Source: PALSA-1353 sp036267155
Lineage (GTDB): Bacteria; Planctomycetota; Phycisphaerae; Tepidisphaerales; Tepidisphaeraceae
Assembly (NCBI GenBank): GCA_036267155.1
Contig: DATAWP010000039.1
Span: 1-64,000 of the forward strand
DNA length: 64,000 bases
Reading direction: 5' to 3'
Part shown: one piece after another, positions 43,017-52,155 of the stretch
How positions within the stretch are numbered: position 1 is the first letter of the stretch
How the letters are laid out: each line of letters starts with the position of its first letter
The notes under the pieces: generated by a model
Told to the model about the DNA's origin: nothing
Databases searched by the model: none
What the model saw: only the letters and a program-made list of their open reading frames with translations
Translations under genes and position numbers: made by a program

Positions 43017-44318
43017 ATGAATCGAAGCTGGGTGATTTTAGGGGCGCCTGCCGCGCTTGGGCTGGGGTTCGGCGCGTATTTATTGCGCGGAAGACCGGCG
43101 CCGGCTACGGTTTCTGCGCAAAAAACGAATATCTGCGTCGTCGATGCGAAGCGGGGAGATATTTCTGAAGTTATTTCCGCAACTGGACGCGTGTCGGGCA
43201 ACCGCGCCCTGGTTGTCGAGTGTCTGGCCAGCGGCGAGGTCGTGAAGCTGCCGGTTTTCGTCGGGGATACGGTGAAGAAGGGGGATGTGATCTGCCAGCT
43301 CGATCCGAGCCAGGAGCAAACGGCAGTGGATCACGCCAAGTCGGCCCTTTCGCGCGCGGTGCAGAACGTGGAAAAGACGCAGCAGTTGGCCAAGCTCGCG
43401 GAAGACGATATGGAAATCTCCATCCAGCAGGCGGAGGAGAACATCAACTCATTGCGCGTAAAGTCGACGAACCTTCAGAACAAGGCGGATCGCCAGAACG
43501 TGCTGTTGGCGCAATCGCTCTCGTCGCAGGAGGATTTCGAGACGGCTCAGACGGACGCAACCGAGGCGGGCATGGAATTCCGCAATGCCATCCTGGCGAA
43601 GCAGGAATTGAAAGACCGAAGCGATATGCTCAAGACCCAAAAGGCGATGGACATCGAGGCAATCGAAGACGAAGTACGAAACGACGAAGTCGCGGTGAAG
43701 AATGCGGACAACCGGCTGAATTCCACGACGATCACGGATCCAATGGATGGGGTTGTTTCCGATCTGAAAACCACGCTCAATACATGGATCGAACAATCGG
43801 GCGGCGAATATTCACGCGAGCCGGTGATGACGATTTCCGATCTGTCGCGGATTTTTGTGAATGTTTCCGTCGGGGAACGGAAGATCGGGTTGGTGCATGC
43901 GGGCGAGAAGGCGGAGATTTGCGCGGATTCCTATCCGGAGCGAAGTTTTTCCGGCGTGGTTGTGGGCGTATCGCCGACGGGCGTGACCAATGGGAATGCG
44001 GTGACGTTTGGAGTAAAGGTTGAAGTGACCGGGGTGGACAAATCGCTATTGAAGCCGCCGATGACGGCGACCGCGCGGATCATTCAGGAGACGCGGGCGG
44101 ATGTGCTGCTGGTGCCGAACCGGGCGGTGGAGCATGGAAAGCAGGGGCCGTTTGTGACGGTGATGGGGAAGGATGGCCGGCAGCAGGATCGAACGGTGCA
44201 ACTGGGGATCAGCGATGGGGCGAACGATGAAATTGTCGGTGGATTGAGGGCGGGCGATCGGGTGGTGGTTCAGGGAGCGAGCGCGGGGTTGGAAATAGCG
44301 CAGAGTATGAATGAGTGA
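43017..44318 (+). CDS. MacA/HlyD-type efflux adaptor
   Basis: The 433-residue protein has one N-terminal membrane anchor (SWVILGAPAALGLGFGAYLL), the first lipoyl-like half (RVSGNRALVVECLASGEVVK, DTVKKGDVICQLDPSQEQ), a long helical hairpin (about 105-235), the second lipoyl half (DGVVSDLKTTLN), and beta-barrel and membrane-proximal parts (VFVNVSVGERKIGLV-like and VLLVPNRAVEHGKQ). It is of the MacA type, which works with an ABC (MacB) pump and TolC. No macB or tolC is adjacent: the downstream neighbour is a tRNA region. Base usage at the 3' end (many gtg/gcg codons) differs slightly from its neighbours. Confidence 0.85.
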   Translation: MNRSWVILGAPAALGLGFGAYLLRGRPAPATVSAQKTNICVVDAKRGDISEVISATGRVSGNRALVVECLASGEVVKLPVFVGDTVKKGDVICQLDPSQEQTAVDHAKSALSRAVQNVEKTQQLAKLAEDDMEISIQQAEENINSLRVKSTNLQNKADRQNVLLAQSLSSQEDFETAQTDATEAGMEFRNAILAKQELKDRSDMLKTQKAMDIEAIEDEVRNDEVAVKNADNRLNSTTITDPMDGVVSDLKTTLNTWIEQSGGEYSREPVMTISDLSRIFVNVSVGERKIGLVHAGEKAEICADSYPERSFSGVVVGVSPTGVTNGNAVTFGVKVEVTGVDKSLLKPPMTATARIIQETRADVLLVPNRAVEHGKQGPFVTVMGKDGRQQDRTVQLGISDGANDEIVGGLRAGDRVVVQGASAGLEIAQSMNE

Positions 44319-44341
44319 CGACGGCCAGGCTTTGGACGCCG

Positions 44342-44365
44342 TCCACCCGCCTCATGGGTGGATTT
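44342..44365 (+). terminator. short hairpin after the MacA-type gene
   Basis: TCCACCC and GGGTGGA form a 7-bp stem with a 7-base loop, followed by TTT. It lies 24 bp after the stop at 44318. The short T-run makes it a weak call. Confidence 0.35.
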
Positions 44366-44562
44366 CGCCTTCCGCCAGCCCAATTGCCGGCCGCGATCGC
44401 GGAGCGTGGTTTGCAAATCGTATCGCGCGGGGATGTCATGGACGCAGGTATCGCTGCCCAGCGGCCTGCCTCGTTTGACGGAGGTTTGGATCGCTTCTAA
44501 TTCGGCTTCGCTCAGTTAATTCAGGGCGAGGATTAGATTGCCATCGCGATTCAATCAAAGAA

Positions 44563-44652
44563 TCTCACGCAGAGGCGCGGGAGGCGCAGAGAAAGAAAGA
44601 TGAAATTCGAATCGTTTTGCGTTTCTCCGCGCCGCCGCGCCTCTGCGTGAGA
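44563..44652. repeat. intergenic hairpin repeat (TCTCACGCAGAGGCGCG type)
   Basis: TCTCACGCAGAGGCGCG (44563-44579) is inverted at 44636-44652, with further pairing of AGAGAAA/TTTCTC inside. I recall this sequence as a dispersed intergenic hairpin in planctomycetes, verrucomicrobia and others. The surrounding gap from 44366 to 44985 shows no gene that I can support. Confidence 0.5.
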
Positions 44653-44985
44653 TCATCCTTGAATATGGCAAAACTATTTTTCGAATTAGAAGCAGCCTCA
44701 CACCGCCTGCGCGGGCTGTCCCTCTTGGCCCATGGCATCTTTCTCGCCTCCCGGCGTTTCGGGGAAAGCTTGAAAAACCGGCGCTGAAAGGAGCCCGATC
44801 GCTACGTGATCTCACTGCTTGTGCCGGCGGTAAGATGGGACTGTTGTATTGCCTCTGAGTTTTGGCGGGGCGGTAAACAAGCGAAAATGAAAAAACGGAA
44901 GATTCCGCCTTTCCCCGCCATCGTGGACCGCTCCGCCGGGCGCGGGGAGGGATGCTAGTTCAACATTCGCGGCTACTTACATCAG

Positions 44986-45059
44986 GGTGATCGACGGGGC
45001 TCGAACCCGCGACCCCAAGGACCACAACCTTGTGCTCTGCCAACTGAGCTACGACCACC
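44986..45059 (-). tRNA. tRNA-His (GTG anticodon)
   Basis: The minus strand folds into a full cloverleaf. The acceptor stem pairs GTGGTCG with CGATCAC. The D-arm has GTAGCTCAGTTGGCAGAGC, the anticodon loop TTGTGGT carries GTG, and the T-loop reads GGTTCGAGCC. A G precedes position 1 and pairs with the C at the discriminator position, the hallmark of tRNA-His. The 3' CCA is not encoded. Confidence 0.95.
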
Positions 45060-45249
45060 GTCTTGGGTTTCGCTTCTAATCTTATCAATAGAGGCCCTTG
45101 GATCAAGCGGCGCTGCCGCCCACTTATCGGTCGGCCGAGGCAATCCCTCGGGGTTCTGGGGATTTAAGCCCTCCTCCGGCGAAGTCGATTGAAGAGGTGA
45201 TTGATTACCCGGTGTCTCGGTCCACGAAACCCTGATTGGGGCCGCTCGA

Positions 45250-47934
45250 ATGAATGGTGCAATGTCGTCATCCGTGAATATACCGATTCTACTTACGGCG
45301 GCCGTCGCCGTGATCGCGATCACGTGGAGCGCGCTGCGCGCCCGGCGGCTGACACGCCAAGTGCGCGAAATGAATGCCACGGCAGACCGTGTCGCGGGCG
45401 GTGAATGGACCTCTCGCTTGCCTGAGGATGGCCAGGACGAATTGGGCGGTCTCGCGAAGACGTGCAACAGGATTTTGGATACCATCCGGATCGAAAGCGC
45501 CTTTTCGCAAAATGCCATCGAAAACATCCCCGGCGTATTTCACCTCATCGATTCTCAAGGATGCTTCCTCCGCTGGAACCATGCTTATGAGCAATTGTCC
45601 GGCCTGTCGGCGGCGGACCTGCAAGGGATGCAAATCCACAAGCTGATCGTGGAAAAGGACCGCAAAATCATGGCGGCCCACATCGCCGAGACGACGAAAA
45701 ACGGAAAGGCCTCCGCGCAGGTCCGGCTCGTGACCAATGCGGGCATTCGCGATTTTTCGTTCACGAGCGCGGTGATGCAGGTCGGTGGAAGCCCCTGTCT
45801 CATGGGAACCGGAATCGACCAGACGGAAGCCAAGGCGATCGAAGCGCTCCAGGCGGGGCAGAACCGCGTTCTGGTTTCGCTGGCAACCGGTGAAAGCCTG
45901 GAGCAGGTGCTCACGACTCTGGTCCTCGCGGCGGAGCAGCAGTGCGAGGGGATGCTCGGATCGGTGATGTTGCTGGATGAGGAGGGAACGCATTTGACCG
46001 GCTTTGCGGGGCCGAGTTTGCCGCGGGATTATTTCCAGGCGATTGGCCGACTGGCAATCGGACCGAACGTCGGCTCATGCGGCGCGGCCGCGTACTTGAA
46101 GCAGCCGGTGTTCGTCGAGGACATCGAGACGCATCCCAATTGGACTCGAGCCCTGGAGCTGACGCGGCACCATGGTCTTTGCGCTTGCTGGTCTTATCCA
46201 ATCTTTTCCACGGAAAAAAAGGTGTTGGGCACGTTCGCCATGTACTATCGCAAATCGCGGAAGCCCGATGCCACGCTGCTTCGGATCATCGAATCCGGCG
46301 CCCACCTGGCGGGAGTGGCGATCGAGCGGCATCGCGCCGAAGCGGAACTCAAGGGCGCCAAGGAGGCCGCCGAAGCCGCCAGCCAGGCCAAGAGTTCATT
46401 CCTGGTCAACATGAGTCACGAGCTGCGCACGCCCCTGAACGGCGTCGTCGGCGCGATCGAGCTGTTGCAGCGGTCCTCCCCCGACGCGGGACAGCAACAA
46501 TACATCCGAATCGCGATGTCGTCGGCCACCACGCTGCTGAATCTCATCAAGGACATTCTGGATTTCTCGAAGATCGAAGCCGGGAAAATGGAATTGGAAT
46601 CCATCAACTTCCCGTTGCGTCAAATCATTGCCGATCTGGTCGAAACCTTTCAGTTCCGCGCGAACGAAAAGAAGATTGCCCTCGGCTACCGTGTCGAGCC
46701 GGAGGTCCCCCAATATGCCCAGGGCGATCCGCACCGGCTGCGCCAGGTGCTCACGAACCTGGTGTCCAACGCCGTGAAGTTCACCAAGCAGGGGTCCGTG
46801 AACCTCCGCGTGTCCGTTGCCGAATCCTCGGGGTCGGGGATCATGCTCCGTTTCGCGGTTTCCGATACGGGCATCGGCATCGCGCCCGAAGCGTGCGAGC
46901 GGCTTTTCCACTCCTTCACCCAGGCCGATTCGACGACAACTCGCAAATTTGGCGGATCGGGACTGGGGCTGGCCATTTCGCGGCGCTTGACCGAATTGAT
47001 GGGCGGCGCGATTCAACTGGAATCCACTTTAGGCCGCGGCTCGACGTTCACATTCACCGCGTGTCTCCAACCGGGTGTTGGAATGCAGGCGCCGTCGGCG
47101 CCGTCGGCGACTTCGCCGACCGTCGCTCAGCAGGCCCTTCAGCCGCTGCGCGTACTGGTCGCCGAGGACAACGACATCAATCAGCTCGTCATTTCCTCGA
47201 CGCTCGGCTCGCACGGGCACATCTGCGATATCGTCGCCAATGGAAAAGAGGCGGTGTGCGCCTTTGAAGAAAAATCCTACGACCTGATCTTGATGGATTG
47301 CCAAATGCCCGAGATGGACGGCTATGACGCGACTCGCCTGATTCGCCAGCGCGAGCAGGCCGATGCCCAGGCGGGTCTGTCGCGGCATATTCCGATCATC
47401 GCCCTGACCGCCAACGCCATTCAGGGCGACCGCGAGTTATGCCTGCAAGCGGGCATGGACGACTATGTCGCCAAGCCGCTGGATTTTGCCACGCTGCTTG
47501 CCGCGATTGCCCGGCACGTGCGCGTTGAACTCAATCCCGCCGTCACGGCGGCCGTGTCATCGGCGCCCGCGGCGGCATCGAACGAGTCCATGGATGCGTC
47601 CAAAATCCGTGACCGGTTTTTCACAACCCCCAACGTCATTCCCGAGATCCTCGACCGCTTCCAGCAGCAGATCGAATCGCTCCGCGACGTGCTGAAATCA
47701 GATGCACCCGACGCGGAACTTGTGTCGCTGACCCGCCAGCTTCACGTTCTGAAGGGCGCCAGCGGCTACGTCGCGGCCGAACAACTCGGTCAATTGGTCA
47801 CCCGGTTGGAAGCATCCGGCCAAGCCGGCGACTTCGAAACGCTGCGCGCCGGCATGGCCAGCCTTCAGGCGGAAATCGACCGCTGTCTGGCCCAGCTCCC
47901 CTCCGTGCGACGCGACATTGCCGCCACCGTCTAA
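45250..47934 (+). CDS. hybrid histidine kinase: PAS-GAF-HisKA-ATPase-REC-Hpt
   Basis: The 894-residue protein has one N-terminal membrane span (about 10-27), a HAMP-like linker (to about 78), a PAS domain (about 85-200, IPGVFHLIDSQGCFLRWNHA), a GAF domain (about 210-355) with several Cys residues, and a HisKA domain with the phosphorylated His in MSHELRTPLNG. The ATPase has NLVSNAVKF, DTGIGI and GSGLGLAIS. A receiver follows (VLVAEDNDIN and LILMDCQMPEMDGYDA, with the phosphorylated Asp in LILMD), then an Hpt domain with QLHVLKGAS. Such phosphorelay kinases pass phosphate through REC and Hpt to a separate regulator. The signal is unknown; a redox or ligand role for the GAF domain is possible. 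No ribosome site is clear at the ATG at 45250. No partner regulator is adjacent. Confidence 0.92.
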   Translation: MNGAMSSSVNIPILLTAAVAVIAITWSALRARRLTRQVREMNATADRVAGGEWTSRLPEDGQDELGGLAKTCNRILDTIRIESAFSQNAIENIPGVFHLIDSQGCFLRWNHAYEQLSGLSAADLQGMQIHKLIVEKDRKIMAAHIAETTKNGKASAQVRLVTNAGIRDFSFTSAVMQVGGSPCLMGTGIDQTEAKAIEALQAGQNRVLVSLATGESLEQVLTTLVLAAEQQCEGMLGSVMLLDEEGTHLTGFAGPSLPRDYFQAIGRLAIGPNVGSCGAAAYLKQPVFVEDIETHPNWTRALELTRHHGLCACWSYPIFSTEKKVLGTFAMYYRKSRKPDATLLRIIESGAHLAGVAIERHRAEAELKGAKEAAEAASQAKSSFLVNMSHELRTPLNGVVGAIELLQRSSPDAGQQQYIRIAMSSATTLLNLIKDILDFSKIEAGKMELESINFPLRQIIADLVETFQFRANEKKIALGYRVEPEVPQYAQGDPHRLRQVLTNLVSNAVKFTKQGSVNLRVSVAESSGSGIMLRFAVSDTGIGIAPEACERLFHSFTQADSTTTRKFGGSGLGLAISRRLTELMGGAIQLESTLGRGSTFTFTACLQPGVGMQAPSAPSATSPTVAQQALQPLRVLVAEDNDINQLVISSTLGSHGHICDIVANGKEAVCAFEEKSYDLILMDCQMPEMDGYDATRLIRQREQADAQAGLSRHIPIIALTANAIQGDRELCLQAGMDDYVAKPLDFATLLAAIARHVRVELNPAVTAAVSSAPAAASNESMDASKIRDRFFTTPNVIPEILDRFQQQIESLRDVLKSDAPDAELVSLTRQLHVLKGASGYVAAEQLGQLVTRLEASGQAGDFETLRAGMASLQAEIDRCLAQLPSVRRDIAATV

Positions 47935-49337
47935 CGCCCGTTCGGCTCCGTCGTTGGAATCCGGCTCAAATCCAGATCAATCACGCCCGTGTAATATCTC
48001 CATCCCCTTCCCAGAAACATCTGGTCCTTCAACATCTCCTGCGTGCTCTGCGGCACGATTGCCTCAAACCGCGTCCGGCCGTTGGCGACGACCTTCACCG
48101 GGTGATCCAAATCCACCATTTGATCGTTCAGATACAGACGAACCAACCGAACGTTTCTCGTGGTCAAGTTGATCGTGTGCGAATCGACTATCTCCCCCAC
48201 CGCCCGGAACCCGTTCTGATATAGATACATCCCCTGGCTTCCGCGCGAAAATTCCACCTTCGCCTGCTCCCCCGGCGACATCGGCTGGTAAATCTGCACC
48301 CAATCCGATCGGTTGTAAATCGTGTCGGCGCTGTTGGACTGAATAAACACCTGGCGCGGATACAGATTCCGCACCCGGCCCCGAAGCTTGCGGTACTCAT
48401 CCTCCAGAATCCCCGGCGACGGCATGTGTCCCACCGTCTGGGTCTCCGTGTAATCCACATCGTATTGCAAATGGCGAAGATATCGCACGATTTCCCGCGA
48501 CTCGTCGACATTCACGACATCATCCGAAGCATCGTGCCAGACAACGCACAGAATGTTCTGAACATTCCCCAGCCGAAACCGCTGCCACGCATCGTGCATC
48601 GAACCCGCCAGCGGATTAATCGCCGCGAAATAGGTCGGGTAATGAATCGCCAGGTTCCACACCGCGTCCGCGGCCATGGAATGCCCGATCAGGTAAACCC
48701 GGGCCGGATCGATGTTCGCCCGCCCCGCCGCGTCGAAAATCGGCTGCATCACCAAATTCATCCCCACCGGCCCGGGCCCGTAAAGCTCATCCAGATTGAG
48801 CAGCGGCATCAGCACGATCGCATCGGGATGGGCCGACAGTTCATCGCTCATCCACTGCGAATAAATTTGCGCCACCCGCTGCGCATCCGGCGGCGGCTGC
48901 GTGAGAAACGCGTTGGCCACCGGCAACTTCACCACCAGCGGCCATGCCCTCGCGACATCGTATGATTTAGGAATCCCCAGAAAATACCGAACGTCCAACG
49001 GCCCGTTCTTTTCATTGATGTAATACACCCCCGGCGTCAGTGCCGTCCACCCCATCCGCAATCGCGCCAACCGGCCGACGATCGACGGATCCAACCCCAC
49101 CGCGTCGATCTTTCCCACGATCTCTTTCCGTCGGGCACTCGATGACTCCGCGAAATATTTCTCCAAAAGGTCGTGGACCGCAATCAGCCTCGGCGTCTGG
49201 GCCGCATCAAACCGATCCCCCAGTTCCGCCCGATACATCCTTGCGAGCACGTCTGGCGGCAACTCGTCCGCCGGCGCAGCGGCGCACGTCGCGGCCATCA
49301 CGAAAATGGCCAGCAAACTCGTCTTCCAGTTCCGCAC
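47931..49337 (-). CDS. secreted esterase-like alpha/beta hydrolase
   Basis: This protein of about 468 residues has a signal peptide (VRNWKTSLLAIFVMAATCAA, read as Met at the GTG at 49337) and an alpha/beta-hydrolase fold. The nucleophile elbow is VYLIGHSMAADAVWN with Ser in GHS. An Asp is in HDASDDVVN and a His in TVGHMPS, giving a plausible Ser-Asp-His triad as in PHB depolymerase-type or phospholipase-type esterases. The C-terminal part (IYNRSDWVQIYQPMSPGEQA and on) looks like a beta-sandwich. A longer in-frame reading through the cyclophilin gene is not credible. It starts 5 bp after that gene's stop, so the two may be co-transcribed. Its 3' end overlaps the histidine kinase end by 4 bp on the other strand. 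Confidence 0.78.
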   Translation of the reverse strand: MRNWKTSLLAIFVMAATCAAAPADELPPDVLARMYRAELGDRFDAAQTPRLIAVHDLLEKYFAESSSARRKEIVGKIDAVGLDPSIVGRLARLRMGWTALTPGVYYINEKNGPLDVRYFLGIPKSYDVARAWPLVVKLPVANAFLTQPPPDAQRVAQIYSQWMSDELSAHPDAIVLMPLLNLDELYGPGPVGMNLVMQPIFDAAGRANIDPARVYLIGHSMAADAVWNLAIHYPTYFAAINPLAGSMHDAWQRFRLGNVQNILCVVWHDASDDVVNVDESREIVRYLRHLQYDVDYTETQTVGHMPSPGILEDEYRKLRGRVRNLYPRQVFIQSNSADTIYNRSDWVQIYQPMSPGEQAKVEFSRGSQGMYLYQNGFRAVGEIVDSHTINLTTRNVRLVRLYLNDQMVDLDHPVKVVANGRTRFEAIVPQSTQEMLKDQMFLGRGWRYYTGVIDLDLSRIPTTEPNGR

Positions 49338-49342
49338 GAATT

Positions 49343-49831
49343 TCAGCTCTCGGAAATCGTCACGCCGTTCAACACGTCTCCTTGCTTCACTGCATTGACG
49401 ACCTGCTGGCTCTGGCTGTCCTTCACTTTCCCGAACACCGTGTGCTTGCCGTCCAGCCAATCCGTGGCGATGTGCGTGATAAAAAATTGGCTTCCATTGG
49501 TATTCGGCCCCGCGTTGGCCATGGAGAGCGTTCCCATCTGATGCTTTTGGGGATTGCTCTTCAGCTCGTCGGCGAACCGATATCCCGGCCCTCCGCTGCC
49601 GGTGCCGGTTGGATCGCCGCCCTGGATCATGAAATCCGGGATCACCCGGTGGAATTTGGTCCCGTCGTAAAATTTCTCGCCGGCCAGGAACACAAAATTG
49701 TTCACCGTCACCGGCGCATCCTGCGCGAACAGATCGCAAACGATTTTTCCCTTGGATGTATCGAACGTCGCACTGTATTTCTTGGTCGGATCGATCACCA
49801 TCTTCGGGGGCTGCGGATATTGTTTTGACAT
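49343..49831 (-). CDS. cyclophilin-type peptidyl-prolyl isomerase
   Basis: The 162-residue protein has the cyclophilin core: YSATFDTSKGKIVCDLFAQD, FYDGTKFHRVIPDFMIQGGD with the catalytic Arg in FHRV, GTLSMANAGPNTNGSQFFIT and the conserved WLDGKHTVFGKV. It catalyses cis-trans isomerisation of proline bonds. There is no signal peptide, so it is cytoplasmic. The ATG at 49831 has AAGGAGAA about 9 bases upstream, unlike the in-frame ATG at 49864 (MNPYSARRTYQ), which I reject. The length suits the single-domain PpiB type. Confidence 0.93.
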   Translation of the reverse strand: MSKQYPQPPKMVIDPTKKYSATFDTSKGKIVCDLFAQDAPVTVNNFVFLAGEKFYDGTKFHRVIPDFMIQGGDPTGTGSGGPGYRFADELKSNPQKHQMGTLSMANAGPNTNGSQFFITHIATDWLDGKHTVFGKVKDSQSQQVVNAVKQGDVLNGVTISES

Positions 49832-49930
49832 CTGGTAGGTTCTCCTTGCCGAGTAAGGGTTCACTTTTCCGCCGTCTTGTCAACGCCGCTATTTGTCGCC
49901 GGGCGCGCCCCGCCATAGAATCCCTCGTCT

Positions 49931-50051
49931 GTGGCTTACAATGTTGAGTTTGATCCGCAGGCGGCTGGTGACCTGAAGCGATTACGTGGTCAGGATTTTC
50001 ATCAAGGCGGACGTCGAGAAATACTTGAAGGAAATGGGCGATGAAGTCTAA
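49931..50051 (+). pseudogene. decayed RelE/ParE-like toxin fragments
   Basis: A frame starting at GTG (49931) reads VAYNVEFDPQAAGDLKRLRG, the usual beginning of RelE/ParE toxins. A second frame ends IFIKADVEKYLKEMGDEV at a TAA (50051), overlapping the next gene by 11 bp. The two pieces do not join without a frameshift and a deletion. Together they suggest the remains of a toxin or toxin-antitoxin locus. The antitoxin-like gene that follows would be the surviving partner. Confidence 0.45.
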
Positions 50052-50295
50052 AGAAATCTCGGTTGAAGAATTTTCATTGGAAGCCGGTAAGTTCCTGGGG
50101 CAAGCTCAGCATTCTCCGTTGGTCATTCGCTCGCGGCGAGGTCCGCGGTTGATACTTCGAGCCGTGAGCGATGAGGAACTCATCGACGAGCTTGTGGCAT
50201 CGAATCCGCGTTTTCGCGCCTCGGTTCGTCGAGCCCGGCGAAATCGCGCCGCCGGTAAAGGGATCAGTCTTCGCGAGATACAGAACATGATCTGA
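50041..50295 (+). CDS. antitoxin-like small protein
   Basis: This 84-residue protein starts with KEISVEEFSLEAGKFLGQAQ then HSPLVIRSRRGPRLILRAVS. The first half resembles Phd/YefM-type antitoxins (an N-terminal strand-helix that binds DNA), and the second half is a basic helical tail (ASNPRFRASVRRARRNRAAG). The ATG has AAGGAAATGGG just upstream. It follows the decayed RelE-like fragments, so it may be an orphan antitoxin or a gene that has taken a new role. Its DNA-binding target is unknown. Confidence 0.6.
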   Translation: MKSKEISVEEFSLEAGKFLGQAQHSPLVIRSRRGPRLILRAVSDEELIDELVASNPRFRASVRRARRNRAAGKGISLREIQNMI

Positions 50296-50333
50296 TGTGT
50301 CGGCCAACGCGAAGTCGTTGATTCTTTGACCTC

Positions 50334-52121
50334 ATGCAGATTCGTAACTTCTCGATCATCGCTCATATCGACCACGGCAAAAGCACGTTGTCAGACCGTC
50401 TCCTCATGCGCGCCGGCGCGATCACGGAACGTGAGTTCAAGGAGCAAATCCTCGATGACATGGACCTCGAGCGCGAGCGCGGCATCACCATCAAGGCGTC
50501 GGCTGTCACCGTCTTTCACGAGCAAAACGGCGAGCAGTTCATGCTCAACTTCATCGACACGCCCGGCCACGTCGATTTCCATTACGAGGTGCAAAAAGCC
50601 CTGCAGGCGTGCGAAGGCGCCATCCTGGTTGTCGATGCCACCCAAGGCGTTCAGGCCCAAACGGTGGCCAATGCGTACGCGGCCATCGAAGTCGGGCTGG
50701 ACATCATTCCGGTCATTAACAAGATCGACCTGCCCAGCGCCCGCCCCGTCGAGGTGGCCGAGGAAATCGAGCAGGTCCTGGGCTTCCCCGCCGAGGACGC
50801 GATCCTCGTCTCGGCAAAGACCGGGCAGGGCATCGACGAACTGATCAATCTGCTTTGCCAAAAACTTCCGCCTCCCAAGGGTGATCCTGCCGCACCTACC
50901 CGAGCGCTGATCTTCGACAGCATTTACGACGATTACCGCGGCGTCATCGTTTACGTCCGCGTCGTTGACGGCCAACTCTTTAAGGGCCAGAAATTCACGC
51001 TCATGGGCACCGAAAAGCAATACCAGATCACCGATCTGGGTAAGCTCATGCCGCGTCCCAAGCAAGTCGAGCGAATCGGCACTGGCGAGGTGGGCTTCTT
51101 CGTCGCGGCCATCAAAGATCTTCACGATGTCCGCATCGGCGATACCGTCACCGACGCCGCCAATCCCGCCGCCCAAGCGCTGCCCGGCTACAAGCCGATC
51201 CAGCAGATGGTTTTTTGTGATTTCTATCCGGGGGGCACCACCCAATACGACGAGCTGCGCGATGCCATGGACCGCCTGCAGCTTAACGACAGCAGCTTCT
51301 CTTTCACTCCGGAATCGTCCGACGCTCTGGGCTTCGGTTTTCGCTGCGGATTCCTCGGGCTTCTCCACATGGAGATTATCCAGGAGCGCCTCGAGCGTGA
51401 ATTCCACATCGAGATCGTGCAGACCGCGCCCACCGTCACCTACGAAATTAAAATGACGGACGGCGCCATCCGGCGCATCGACGCTCCCAGCGAGTTGCCC
51501 AATCCCACTCAGGTCGAGGAAATCCGCGAGCCATACATTCTCATGAACCTCATCCTTCCCGCCGACGGCGTCGGTGCGATGATGAAGCTGTGCGAAGATC
51601 GCCGCGGAATCTATAAAAAAACCGAATACATCGGCGCAACGCGGGTGATCCTTGTCTATGAAATGCCGCTTGCCGAGGTGATTTACGATTTCTACGACCG
51701 TCTCAAGAGCGCCACGCGCGGATACGGAACGATGGATTACGACGTGATCGGCTTCCGCGCCGGCGATCTGGTCAAGCTGGACATCCTCGTGAACGGCGAT
51801 CGCATCGACGCCCTGAGCGTGATCGTCCACGGCGAGCACGCCGAGCAGCGGGGCCGAAAACTTCTGGTCCGGTTAAAACAGGAAATCGCCCGCCATCTGT
51901 TCGAGATTCCGCTGCAAGCAGCCATCGGCGGAAAGATCATCGCCCGCGAAACCATCAAATCCGTCGGCAAGAACGTCACCGCCAAATGCTACGGCGGCGA
52001 CGTCACCCGCAAGCGAAAACTGCTCGAAAAGCAGAAGGAAGGCAAGAAGCGCATGAAGCGCGTCGGCAGCGTGGACATTCCGCAGGAAGCGTTCATGGCC
52101 ATTCTGGAATCAGGAGATTAG
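50334..52121 (+). CDS. lepA: elongation factor 4 (LepA) GTPase
   Basis: The 595-residue protein has the GTPase P-loop IAHIDHGKSTLSDRLL, the switch RERGITIKAS, the G3 motif DTPGHVDF and the G4 motif NKID, followed by elongation-factor domains II-IV. The LepA-specific C-terminal part is present (EHAEQRGRKLLVRLKQEIAR with GGDVTRKRKLLEKQKEGKKR). EF4 binds the ribosome and is linked to back-translocation and to ribosome assembly. The length matches the family. It lies downstream of the small antitoxin-like gene and convergent with cdaR. Confidence 0.97.
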   Translation: MQIRNFSIIAHIDHGKSTLSDRLLMRAGAITEREFKEQILDDMDLERERGITIKASAVTVFHEQNGEQFMLNFIDTPGHVDFHYEVQKALQACEGAILVVDATQGVQAQTVANAYAAIEVGLDIIPVINKIDLPSARPVEVAEEIEQVLGFPAEDAILVSAKTGQGIDELINLLCQKLPPPKGDPAAPTRALIFDSIYDDYRGVIVYVRVVDGQLFKGQKFTLMGTEKQYQITDLGKLMPRPKQVERIGTGEVGFFVAAIKDLHDVRIGDTVTDAANPAAQALPGYKPIQQMVFCDFYPGGTTQYDELRDAMDRLQLNDSSFSFTPESSDALGFGFRCGFLGLLHMEIIQERLEREFHIEIVQTAPTVTYEIKMTDGAIRRIDAPSELPNPTQVEEIREPYILMNLILPADGVGAMMKLCEDRRGIYKKTEYIGATRVILVYEMPLAEVIYDFYDRLKSATRGYGTMDYDVIGFRAGDLVKLDILVNGDRIDALSVIVHGEHAEQRGRKLLVRLKQEIARHLFEIPLQAAIGGKIIARETIKSVGKNVTAKCYGGDVTRKRKLLEKQKEGKKRMKRVGSVDIPQEAFMAILESGD

Positions 52122-52155
52122 CGCCGCCGTTGGCCGATTCCGCGGCCGCGTTTGC

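Noticed and set aside
47931..49916. A 661-residue frame starting at 49916 for the esterase-like gene
   Set aside because: Its first 190 residues are a shadow of the cyclophilin gene on the same strand in another frame; the signal peptide starts at the GTG at 49337.
50391..51839. A 482-residue frame on the - strand across lepA
   Set aside because: It is antisense to lepA and shows no motif; the Asp/Val/His-rich pattern is a shadow of the LepA codons.
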